From Clostridia bacterium (lineage in GTDB: Bacteria > Bacillota > Clostridia > Christensenellales > Aristaeellaceae): 5,095 nucleotides of DNA. The notes under the pieces were generated by a model that saw nothing but the letters and a program-made list of their open reading frames with translations, had not been told where the DNA came from and did not search any database. Positions 1-5,095 of the stretch are shown here, in pieces. The position numbers and the translations under genes are program-made. The stretch spans positions 1-5,095 of the forward strand of contig JAFSZW010000571.1 of assembly GCA_017458865.1 (NCBI GenBank). The letters run 5' to 3'. Position 1 is the stretch's first letter, and every line of letters begins with the position of its first letter.

Positions 1-3
1 CAT

Positions 4-86
4 AACACACAGGCAGACTCTCGCAGCCGGCTGTGAACCGTCCTGTCTGTTGGATCAGCACACTGATAGCAGATCCTGCTGCTATC
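4..86 (-). promoter_or_regulatory. Structured 5' leader with competing hairpins
   Basis: Starting about 4 bases after the expected transcription start, the minus strand contains a perfect 8-bp inverted repeat, GATAGCAG (79-86) and CTGCTATC (65-72), with a 6-base loop. A second stem, GGATC-T-GC (69-76) with GC-T-GATCC (52-59), reuses bases of the first, so the two cannot form together. Further down, AACAGACAGG (42-51) can pair with CCTGTGTGTT (4-13) at 9 of 10 positions, enclosing the palindrome CAGCCGGCTG (24-33). The only ATG in this leader is at 1-3, right after the last stem, and it lacks a well-spaced ribosome site. The segment could be a regulatory leader, a repressor operator at the start site, or the 5' end of a structured RNA gene. 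No T-box, TPP or other riboswitch signature was recognised. Confidence 0.45.
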
Positions 87-96
87 GTTTCCTGTC

Positions 97-125
97 AGTA
101 TACAGGATCATCCAGATTCTGTCAA
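97..125 (-). promoter_or_regulatory. Strong sigma-A (sigma70-type) promoter firing leftward
   Basis: On the minus strand a perfect -35 box TTGACA (120-125) is followed by a 17-base spacer and the -10 box TATACT (97-102), one mismatch from TATAAT. A start of transcription near position 90 (an A in AAAC) is expected. The TG before the -10 box is one base out of register for an extended -10. Transcription runs toward position 1, so the served gene or RNA lies at or beyond the left edge. The promoter sits about 100 bases past the intrinsic terminator that closes the upstream decayed gene, which fits the start of a new transcription unit. The boxes are seen directly; activity is inferred. Confidence 0.8.
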
Positions 126-223
126 CTTTTCAGCGAATTTTGGGAATCGGAAACTGCGCGAATCTGACCCCTCTCAGCTCAGGAAAATCGCTGCAACGTC
201 CTCCAGACAAGGTAAAGTATAAT

Positions 224-256
224 AAAAAAAGACCGCTCCAACATAACAGGGCGGCC
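224..256 (-). terminator. Rho-independent terminator
   Basis: On the minus strand GGCCGC (251-256) pairs with GCGGTC (231-236) with one G-U pair. Two more C-G pairs extend the stem across a single bulged A, closing a loop of about 9 bases. Seven T residues follow directly (224-230). It lies 5 bases after the stop codon at 262-264 of the decayed gene and would end transcription from that gene, and from anything reading through from the macro-NADAR gene. On the plus strand there is no T-run after the stem, so it acts in one direction only. Confidence 0.8.
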
Positions 257-261
257 TTGTG

Positions 262-722
262 TCACAGTTCCTTTTTTACAATCAACCCCATCTTCCTTCG
301 TATGACGCTCATTCTGTTCATCCTCAGGAAGGATTCAGGTAAACGATTTTCCTGCAATGGATTCGGGGCACTGTTGGCTCATGACTTATCATTTTTACAG
401 CCCGGCAGACTGTCCCCTGTACAGGGTACAGTTGTTCGTAGATCAGAGGCTTTCATCATTTCCAGCTGCTTAATTGCCTCATAACAGAGAGCCTGATAGT
501 CACAGTTGGAATCAAAACCGTCTCTCTTTTGTCGGTCAGCCGGCCTTTAGACCTTGTCGGTACAATGCTACCTGCTTCATCAAGTTCCCCGATCATGTGG
601 CGTTTATATGTACGTTTTCCAGAACGATCATCCAGGAAAACAGTGACGCTATAAACGTACGGAATATTCAGATTCTTGTTGAATGAAGTGGTGGGCCTGG
701 TCTCGATTTCAGTTAACGTCAA
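262..722 (-). pseudogene. Decayed gene with transposase-like N-terminal domain
   Basis: The reading frame starts with TTG at 720-722, six bases after an AAGGA ribosome site, and is intact for about 60 codons. These contain YVYSVTVFLDDRSGKRTYKR followed by HMIGELDEAGSIVPT. This looks like the N-terminal element seen in IS1634/IS4-type and related transposases (YVYEV..., then IGKLD...G...P). Near 540-546 the frame must shift; the new frame (RPADRQKRDGF, then DYQALCYEAIKQLEMMKASD) is clearly protein-like, whereas the original frame turns into nonsense and stops at 456. The second frame meets a TGA at 379-381, continues through MNRMSVIRRKMGLIVKKEL and ends at TGA 262-264 just before a terminator. 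The parent protein would be about 150 residues, too short for a full IS1634 transposase. It is therefore either a deletion remnant or a small helix-rich accessory protein of an insertion sequence. No catalytic domain is visible. The decay is well supported; the family is a tentative recognition. Confidence 0.55.
411..430. repeat. Near-perfect 20-bp palindrome
   Basis: CCCTGTACAGGG (415-426) is a perfect 12-bp palindrome. It is extended by TGT (411-413) and ACA (428-430) after one mismatched pair (414/427). It lies inside the decayed gene, so it may be chance or a protein-binding dyad; no promoter is next to it. Confidence 0.35.
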
Positions 723-750
723 TACGGTTCCTTCCCGACAATTATACAGT

Positions 751-775
751 CGGACATTCCGTCACCTTTTGTCCG
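751..775. repeat. Short inverted repeat upstream of the decayed gene
   Basis: CGGACA (751-756) and TGTCCG (770-775) form a perfect 6-bp inverted repeat around a 13-base loop, between the stop of the macro-NADAR gene and the start of the decayed gene. No T-run follows on either strand, so it is not a standard terminator. It could be a remnant of an insertion-sequence end, but no matching copy was found near the other end of the decayed gene. Confidence 0.25.
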
Positions 776-824
776 GTCTCAGCATGAACGGCTCTTTTTC
801 CGCAGATGACTTGTCAGGGCTGTC

Positions 825-1889
825 TTAATTCGGGCTCGTCCTCAGATCTCTTAGCAGCGTTTCCCGGACCTCCATCAGCGTAAATCCGAGGAGATTTCCG
901 CCCCGCCAGTAATTCATGTCAAGGCGTTCGGGCTGGTTTATCCCGAGGCCGCAGCCCCAGACAGTGTCCTGCTGCCCGCACTTCACCAGGATGGCATCGC
1001 CCGTGTTCAGCAGTTGTAGTCTGAGTGTCTCATTCTGCCTGAATCTGGCCAGGTGCGCCTGGTAGGCAATCACCTGTTTCTGTCCATCCCACACAATGTC
1101 CCGGAAGCCCGGCAGGGCGCGCCCTATTGCCCGCCGCTTTGCCGGGTCCTGTTCGGCCATGACCAATTCTGCGCTTTGGGCATCGCCAAAGCACATGCAC
1201 TTTCTGTAGACAATGTACTGCCCGGCGGATGAAAAGGTGCGCCCGTCCAGCGTAAAGCCGGCACCAGTGGCGTCACTGCTGAGATATCCGTTTGCCTCAT
1301 CCGGCCTGTCGAAGCAGATCGCCCCAACTGTCTTTTCGCTGATGCGCATCTGATCCACTTTGCCCATCTGCTGACTCGCATGTCTCAGGACTGTCTGCCC
1401 GATCTGCTGCAATCTGGTGTCTATGACTGCGAACATAATCTCCATATCCGTTTCCGGATGAATCTGCAGAAAATCCTGGCAGGCCTTTATGGCCACCTGC
1501 CAGGCTGCCTCAGGCGGATACCCGAAGATACCTGCTGAAATGAGCGGAAAAGCAATGGACTGGCATTCATGATCAAGTGCCAGATTAAGCGCGCTTCTGT
1601 ACGCACTGTAGAGCTGCTGCGGTTCACCGTCTTTCCCGCCCCTCCACTGTGGCCCGACTGCATGAATGATGTACTTTGCCTGCAGGTTAAACCCCGGTGT
1701 TATCACGGCACTGCCGACATCGCAGTGACCAATCGCCCGGCATGCTGCCTGCAGATTCGGGTAACCGGCGGCCGCGAAGATCGCACCGCATACACCGCTA
1801 CCCGCGTAAAGACCTGAATTGGCCGCATTCACAATGGCATCTGCTCTGCGATTTGTGATGCTTCCGTTTTCAATGCGTATATTGCCCAT
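825..1889 (-). CDS. Macro domain-NADAR domain fusion protein
   Basis: A cytoplasmic protein of 354 residues with no signal peptide, predicted to act on or bind ADP-ribose or ADP-ribosylated targets. Residues 1-145 form a macro domain: the ENGSIT strand, AIVNAAN (18-24), the loop GSGVCGAI (30-37), and FPLISAGIFGYP (114-125). After a linker (about 170-192) comes a NADAR (DUF1768/YbiA-like) domain: DGRTFSSAGQY (215-225), RFRQN (282-286), LLNTGDAILV (293-302), D308-x-x-WG, and WRGGNLLGFTLMEVR near the C-terminus. Macro and NADAR domains both belong to ADP-ribose metabolism, and NADAR proteins are known to reverse guanosine ADP-ribosylation in DarT1-type toxin-antitoxin systems. The chosen start at 1887-1889 has GGAG seven bases upstream and begins MGNIRIENGSIT, as macro proteins do. 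The ATG at 1986-1988 would add 33 unlikely residues, and the ATG at 1893-1895 is only one base from GGAG. Key residues are altered: Asp to Cys34 in the macro loop, and Glu to Gly223 and Glu to Lys303 in NADAR. No ADP-ribosyltransferase gene is visible beside it. The domains are sure; activity is open. Confidence 0.92.
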   Translation of the reverse strand: MGNIRIENGSITNRRADAIVNAANSGLYAGSGVCGAIFAAAGYPNLQAACRAIGHCDVGSAVITPGFNLQAKYIIHAVGPQWRGGKDGEPQQLYSAYRSALNLALDHECQSIAFPLISAGIFGYPPEAAWQVAIKACQDFLQIHPETDMEIMFAVIDTRLQQIGQTVLRHASQQMGKVDQMRISEKTVGAICFDRPDEANGYLSSDATGAGFTLDGRTFSSAGQYIVYRKCMCFGDAQSAELVMAEQDPAKRRAIGRALPGFRDIVWDGQKQVIAYQAHLARFRQNETLRLQLLNTGDAILVKCGQQDTVWGCGLGINQPERLDMNYWRGGNLLGFTLMEVRETLLRDLRTSPN

Positions 1890-2023
1890 TCGCATTCTCC
1901 ATTTCCATACAGCGTTGAGGGATTGCCTGCCTGAGCGTACTGCCGTCCACGCCAGGTGCACGCATGTTGCTCTGGTTTCTGTCCGCATGTCTTATACGGG
2001 CGCTGTATATCAAAAGCGCTCAT

Positions 2024-2605
2024 TTATTCTGCCGATTTCGTGGCGTGATCCAGAATATGCTGTTCGGAAATCGCCGTTCCATCCCCGGGGCCCGTGTAAA
2101 ACGGCACTTTCTCCACGGAATGAGGAACGATTTCCGCCTTGCCCCAGACCATGTCCGCGGGACACCGGATCTGCCACATGGAAATGAACCGCATGGCTGC
2201 CTCATCTCCTGGCTGCATTTCGCGGTTGTTGTGATGCAGCAGGCACTCATGGGCATGCATGAAAATGTCATGTTCCGTTTCCGGATCGATCTCTGTCGCA
2301 ATGCCGTTTGCCGTAACGGATCTGTAATCATGGAGATGCCCCTTATACGGATCGCCCGCATAGGAAATAAACGCTGCGGCATTGATGCACACACGCGGAT
2401 CCTGCCGCAGCAGGTCCAGCTTCATACCGGCTTTGGCGGAATGGAAGAAAAAGACGAGCTCATCCCCCTGCCATTCATACCCGAAGTTCAGTGGAACAAT
2501 ATACGGAAACGGTGTATTCCTGATTGCCAGATGGAGGATCGTGATCTGATCCAGCATTGCCGAAAGGATCTCCCGATCCCGCACTTCCCGTGTTTTCTGT
2601 CTCAT
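2024..2605 (-). CDS. Pyridoxamine 5'-phosphate oxidase-like flavoprotein (NimA-like)
   Basis: A cytoplasmic protein of 193 residues of the split-barrel FMN-binding fold, in the branch that includes NimA nitroimidazole-resistance proteins (Pyridox_ox_2 type). The N-terminus MRQKTREVRDREIL, then YIVPLNFGYEW (35-45), FFHSAKAGMKLDLL (53-66), DPRVCIN (69-75), DYRSVTANG (93-101) and the late WGKAEI (154-159) match that family. Members usually bind FMN or a related cofactor and reduce small molecules; the substrate cannot be read from sequence. At 193 residues it is longer than the roughly 155-160 usual for the family, with about 30 extra residues after the barrel. The start at 2603-2605 is fixed by a strong GGAGGAGG site (2612-2619), with AGGAGG six bases away; an in-frame ATG 15 codons upstream lies before that site and is rejected. 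It follows the MBL-fold gene by 72 bp and precedes the macro-NADAR gene by 134 bp. The family is firm, the role unknown. Confidence 0.9.
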   Translation of the reverse strand: MRQKTREVRDREILSAMLDQITILHLAIRNTPFPYIVPLNFGYEWQGDELVFFFHSAKAGMKLDLLRQDPRVCINAAAFISYAGDPYKGHLHDYRSVTANGIATEIDPETEHDIFMHAHECLLHHNNREMQPGDEAAMRFISMWQIRCPADMVWGKAEIVPHSVEKVPFYTGPGDGTAISEQHILDHATKSAE

Positions 2606-2635
2606 TCCTGTCCTCCTCCGATATTGGGCAGCCGT

Positions 2636-2671
2636 GCCGGAACTGGGCATAACGCATGTCCGCTTTCCGGC
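2636..2671 (-). other. Intergenic stem-loop
   Basis: GCCGGAA (2636-2642) and TTCCGGC (2665-2671) form a perfect 7-bp stem. Inside it a second stem (2645-2650 with 2656-2661, one mismatch in minus-strand RNA) closes a 5-base loop. It lies between the stop of the MBL-fold gene and the ribosome site of the flavoprotein gene. No T-run follows on the minus strand, so it is more likely an mRNA stability or processing element than an intrinsic terminator. Confidence 0.45.
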
Positions 2672-2677
2672 CTAACG

Positions 2678-3628
2678 TCACTCTACCCAGACGTACCAGA
2701 TCTTCCCGTCCGTCATCATGTGGATGTTCCGGACTGCATACAACCTTGGAATGTGGTGCTTTGCCATCTGCCGCTCATAGGATGCAGCGCTTGAGCGCTC
2801 ATCATTGATGATCATCAGGCTGGGGCTCATCCGTTCCAGCAGATCCGGATAGCTTTGAGAAATGCCATGATGCGGCGCCTTCCCTATGTCCACGTCCAGC
2901 TCGTCACCGAAATTGTCGATGAGCCATCGCTGGCCGTATCCCTCAAGATCTGCCGTCAGCAGCAGCGCAGCATCTCCATAGGTGATCTTGAGTACGGCGG
3001 ATTTGTTGTTCTCGCCGCGCGTATTCGCCTCAGCTCCTGTCCAGCGGTATACGTGCAGATTGGCACCGCCAACCTGCAGGTCCTCACCATGCTCGATCCG
3101 CCGGTATGGAACCTGCTTTTTATCTATCCACTTCCTGTACTCGGGCCACATTCTGTCCTTACTGGTCGCATCATGCGTGGTATAGATGAACCTGGGCAGG
3201 TAGTCGTGCTGGAGCAGCTCCGCCTGAACCTGATAGTGGTCCCTGTGCGCATGCGTCAGCAGCATGTAATCAAGGACTTCGCCCGTCTTTATCCGGCCGG
3301 TTTCCGCGGTCTCTGTCGTTGAATAGATGCCATTGTCCTCAAGGAAATATCGGACGCGCCGATACCTGTAGGCCTCGCCGCCGTCAATGAGCATGTTTTC
3401 CCCGCCGCAGCGGATCAGGTAGCAGTCACCCCTGCCGATACCCACAGCGATGACATCAAGAACCGGCGTATCCGCGTCAAACGGACAGGCATCCAGCGTC
3501 GGCACGATCTCATATGGACCATCCTTGATCCCGGAGCTGAAATAGACCGGAATGGCAGACGCAGCCGAGGCAAATATGGTCAGCATCAGGGTCAGCAGGA
3601 CAAGACCTGCCATTTTCGCATTCATCAT
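2678..3628 (-). CDS. Exported ComEC/Rec2-like metallo-beta-lactamase-fold hydrolase
   Basis: A protein of 316 residues with a signal peptide: MMNAK, a hydrophobic stretch (about 6-20), then a small-residue SAASA cleavage site near residue 25. It is predicted to be secreted or held at the cell surface. The mature part is one metallo-beta-lactamase domain of the type at the C-terminus of ComEC: VGIGRGDCYLI (62-72), LIDGG (80-84), the metal site HAHRDH (126-131), NNKSAVLKI (207-215), LLTADLE (223-229) and PHHG (252-255). All metal ligands appear present, so it should be an active phosphodiesterase or nuclease-type hydrolase; the substrate is unknown. No ComEC transmembrane channel is attached. 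The start at 3626-3628 follows GAGG by nine bases; the TTG at 3641-3643 overlaps that ribosome site and is rejected, and ATG 3623-3625 is the alternative. The gene begins 71 bp after ecfT and may be read from the same transcript. Confidence 0.88.
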   Translation of the reverse strand: MMNAKMAGLVLLTLMLTIFASAASAIPVYFSSGIKDGPYEIVPTLDACPFDADTPVLDVIAVGIGRGDCYLIRCGGENMLIDGGEAYRYRRVRYFLEDNGIYSTTETAETGRIKTGEVLDYMLLTHAHRDHYQVQAELLQHDYLPRFIYTTHDATSKDRMWPEYRKWIDKKQVPYRRIEHGEDLQVGGANLHVYRWTGAEANTRGENNKSAVLKITYGDAALLLTADLEGYGQRWLIDNFGDELDVDIGKAPHHGISQSYPDLLERMSPSLMIINDERSSAASYERQMAKHHIPRLYAVRNIHMMTDGKIWYVWVE

Positions 3629-3653
3629 TTCTGTTTTCCTCAATCAGTCTTTC

Positions 3654-3676
3654 GAATGAACCGGGTTCCGGCATTC
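3654..3676 (-). other. Intergenic stem-loop before the MBL-fold gene
   Basis: GAATG (3654-3658) pairs with CATTC (3672-3676) and CCGG (3661-3664) with CCGG (3668-3671), separated by a 2-base bulge and closed by a 3-base loop. This gives nine base pairs in the leader of the hydrolase gene. There is no T-tract after it in the direction of transcription. It may protect or process the message between ecfT and this gene. Confidence 0.4.
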
Positions 3677-3684
3677 ATCCATTT

Positions 3685-3704
3685 CCTGATATCGTCGTAT
3701 CAGG
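3685..3704 (-). other. Stem-loop overlapping the ecfT stop codon
   Basis: CCTGATA (3685-3691) and TATCAGG (3698-3704) form a perfect 7-bp inverted repeat with a 6-base loop. The ecfT stop codon (TGA, 3700-3702) is part of one arm. No T-run follows on the minus strand, so it is not a clear terminator. With the neighbouring stem-loop 8 bases further on, it forms a tandem hairpin pair between the two genes. Confidence 0.45.
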
Positions 3705-4527
3705 TAAACGGATTATAGAACCGGCTGCCGTTTACCACATTCAGCAACAGTGCCAGCACCAGCAACAATGCCGTAAGGCTAATAGCCAGATTGTCCCATT
3801 TGTTAAACCGGCGTCCCATATACCAGGTGCGCTTCTTTTTCTTGCCGAATCCTCTCAGTTGCATGGCGTTGGATACGGTCTCAATCCGATCCATGCTCGA
3901 GAGGATCAGCGGAACCAGAATAGCACCGGCACTTTTTAGGCGTCGGATCAGGTTCTGCTTTCGGCTCATCTCAATGCCTCTGGCCTGCTGCGCCTGAGAG
4001 ATCTCATGATACGCCATCTGAATATCCGGGATGTACCTGAGCGCAAGTGCTACTGAGTAGGCCACTGTGTACCTGACGCCGATCTTGTTCAGTGACGCTG
4101 CAAACTCGCTGGGCTGCGTTGTGCTGATAAACAGAAGGACAATGGGAATGGATGCCAGGTATTTGAGCACAAGGTTCAGATGGTAAAACAGCTGTTCCTG
4201 TGTGATGTCAAACGTGCCGCCAAGCGTCACAATGACATGCTTTGTCCCGTACACCTCGACTCCATGCAGTGGGGAGAAAACAAATACCAGCAGATTGTTG
4301 AGCACCATAAAGACCGCCGTAAACCCCAGCATGAACGAGATATCCCTCAGCCGAATCCGGGAGATTGCAAAAAGCACAACGCTGCCTGCCGCCAGGCAGG
4401 CAAGCAGCCGTGTATCATAGCTCACCATGGCTGCAAAGCTCCACAGGAGCAGGCAGATAAGCTTTGTCGCCCCGGTCAGCCGGTGAATGGGAGACTGACG
4501 CTCAATGTAGTTGAATATCCGGGTCAT
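3700..4527 (-). CDS. ecfT: ECF transporter transmembrane coupling protein EcfT (YkoC-like)
   Basis: The membrane coupling subunit of an energy-coupling-factor importer. It links the two cytoplasmic ATPase units to a substrate-specific S component so that ATP hydrolysis drives uptake of a vitamin or metal. The 275 residues show hydrophobic segments at about 22-38, 40-56, 64-84, 119-135 and 245-264. A long amphipathic cytoplasmic coupling region holds the two family motifs QQARGIE (180-186) and MQLRGFG (222-228). In the second, Leu takes the place of the usual Ala before Arg-Gly; the key Arg and Gly remain. A basic stretch KKKKR (229-233) follows before the last membrane helix. The gene overlaps the ATPase gene by four bases (ATGA), with a GGAGGGAGGG ribosome site (4534-4543) inside the ATPase C-terminus, so translation is probably coupled. 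The ATPase partner resembles YkoD, hinting at a thiamine-precursor importer, but the substrate cannot be assigned without the S component. Confidence 0.95.
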   Translation of the reverse strand: MTRIFNYIERQSPIHRLTGATKLICLLLWSFAAMVSYDTRLLACLAAGSVVLFAISRIRLRDISFMLGFTAVFMVLNNLLVFVFSPLHGVEVYGTKHVIVTLGGTFDITQEQLFYHLNLVLKYLASIPIVLLFISTTQPSEFAASLNKIGVRYTVAYSVALALRYIPDIQMAYHEISQAQQARGIEMSRKQNLIRRLKSAGAILVPLILSSMDRIETVSNAMQLRGFGKKKKRTWYMGRRFNKWDNLAISLTALLLVLALLLNVVNGSRFYNPFT

Positions 4528-5095
4528 TTGCGTCCCTCCCTCCGCTCATAGTCGATAAAGCGACGGACAAAATCGGATGCATCCTCTATGCCGCACATCA
4601 CGGCCAGATCGTACAGGCTGGTTTCCTTGAGACTCGCCCGTCGGACCAGTTCCGGATTGGTCAGAACTGTCGCACCGTCATCATCCGCGATCAGATGGCC
4701 ATCACTGAAAACCAGGACGCGGCCCGCATACTCAAGCATGAGGTGCATGTCATGGGTGATCATGAGCACGGTCACGCCCTGACTGTTGAGCGTCTGCAGG
4801 AATGACATGATCTCCGTATAACGCTGGTAATCCTGTCCGGCCGTCGGCTCATCCAGGATGATCATCTGCGGCTCAAGCACAAGGATGGAGGCAATTGTCA
4901 CCCGCTTTTTCTGACCAAAGCTCAGTGCGGCCACCGGCCAATTGCGAAACGGCCAGAGCTCACATACCCTGAGCGCCTGCTCAACACGCGGCCCGATCTC
5001 CGCCTCCGGCACATTCCGTGTCCTCAGGCCCAGTGCAACCTCATCGAAGATCATGTTCTTTGAAATCATCTGGTTCGGGTCCTGCATGACATACC
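4524..5095 (-). CDS. ecfA: ECF transporter ATP-binding protein, C-terminal part (YkoD-like)
   Basis: The window holds the last 189 residues; the frame runs open through the right edge, so the Walker A motif and N-terminus are outside. Counted from the first visible Met (5085-5087), itself inside the Q-loop YVMQDPNQM, there follow the ABC signature LSFGQKKR (55-62), Walker B MIILDE (75-80) with catalytic Glu80, the D-loop AGQD (83-86) and the switch His112 in ITHDMH. The LSFGQ signature, in place of LSGGQ, followed by KKRVTIASIL, is typical of the second ATPase half of YkoD-like double ATPases. So are the roughly 60 residues after the core (SLKETSLYDLAVMCGIEDA). This may therefore be the second half of a fused protein, but a single-domain EcfA cannot be excluded. 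All visible catalytic residues are intact. It hydrolyses ATP on the cytoplasmic face and works with the EcfT protein whose gene overlaps its stop codon. Confidence 0.93.
   Translation of the reverse strand, partial: YVMQDPNQMISKNMIFDEVALGLRTRNVPEAEIGPRVEQALRVCELWPFRNWPVAALSFGQKKRVTIASILVLEPQMIILDEPTAGQDYQRYTEIMSFLQTLNSQGVTVLMITHDMHLMLEYAGRVLVFSDGHLIADDDGATVLTNPELVRRASLKETSLYDLAVMCGIEDASDFVRRFIDYERREGRK

Noticed and set aside
1..90. T-box leader
   Set aside because: There is a GAGAG motif and strong stems, but no AGTA S-turn motif and no TGGTACCACG antiterminator sequence within the window.
161..180. CTGAGA-like TPP riboswitch signature on the minus strand
   Set aside because: Only the short CTGAGAGG is present; the paired elements and the second conserved strand are missing, and it lies upstream of the promoter.
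379..381. TGA recoding (selenocysteine or Trp) in the decayed gene
   Set aside because: TGA ends several intact genes here, Trp is encoded by TGG, and the separate frameshift shows the gene is decayed.
50..484. 144-codon open frame on the plus strand
   Set aside because: It runs antisense to the terminator, the promoter and the decayed gene, shows no recognisable domain, and has low-complexity Ser/Arg-rich content typical of a chance frame.
741..746. Perfect TATAAT on the minus strand upstream of the decayed gene
   Set aside because: No acceptable -35 hexamer occurs at 16-19 bases, and the implied start would leave almost no room before the ribosome site.
1890..1988. 33-residue N-terminal extension of the macro-NADAR protein
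   Set aside because: The extension is not like a macro domain N-terminus, and GGAG lies seven bases before the internal ATG at 1887-1889.
1829..2023. 64-codon minus-strand frame starting right after the flavoprotein stop codon
   Set aside because: It overlaps the start of the macro-NADAR gene in another frame, has no ribosome site of its own and resembles no protein I know. The 1890-2023 gap otherwise holds only a weak 5-bp inverted repeat (2000-2004 with 2015-2019).
1964..2794. 276-codon open frame on the plus strand
   Set aside because: It lies opposite the flavoprotein gene, which has clear family motifs and a strong ribosome site; the plus frame has many His, Cys and Pro and no known motif.

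Overview
The window reads as a chromosomal stretch of a moderate-GC Gram-positive bacterium, probably a gut-type member of the Bacillota (Erysipelotrichales- or Lachnospirales-like). This rests on the protein families (an energy-coupling-factor transporter of YkoD/YkoC type, a Bacillota-style NADAR domain and a NimA-like flavoprotein) and on strong AGGAGG-type ribosome sites. The taxonomic call is inference. TGA is an ordinary stop here, since it ends several intact genes.

Every gene I can support lies on the minus strand, so transcription runs from right to left. From the right edge the order is: the C-terminal part of an ECF transporter ATPase (4524-5095, cut by the window); the transmembrane coupling protein EcfT (3700-4527, overlapping the ATPase by ATGA); an exported ComEC/Rec2-like metallo-beta-lactamase-fold hydrolase (2678-3628); a pyridoxamine-phosphate-oxidase-like flavoprotein (2024-2605); and a macro domain-NADAR fusion predicted to bind or process ADP-ribose (825-1889). 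The gaps of about 71, 72 and 134 bp between the last four genes carry no clear promoter or T-tailed terminator. Two of these gaps hold inverted repeats able to form RNA hairpins. Read-through from the transporter genes is therefore possible but unproven.

Left of the macro-NADAR gene lies a decayed gene (262-722) with a transposase-like N-terminal domain. It carries one frameshift and one in-frame TGA, but its reading frame still ends just before a good intrinsic terminator (224-256). Further left, a near-consensus sigma-A promoter (97-125) fires toward the left edge into a leader with competing hairpins. The gene or RNA it serves begins at or beyond position 1.

The ATPase and EcfT form the energising module of a micronutrient importer whose substrate-binding S component is not in the window. 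The other three genes have no obvious link to it. The most interesting locus is the macro-NADAR fusion: residues normally conserved and expected to matter for catalysis are replaced in both domains, which suggests an ADP-ribose sensor or binder, or altered chemistry, rather than a standard hydrolase.
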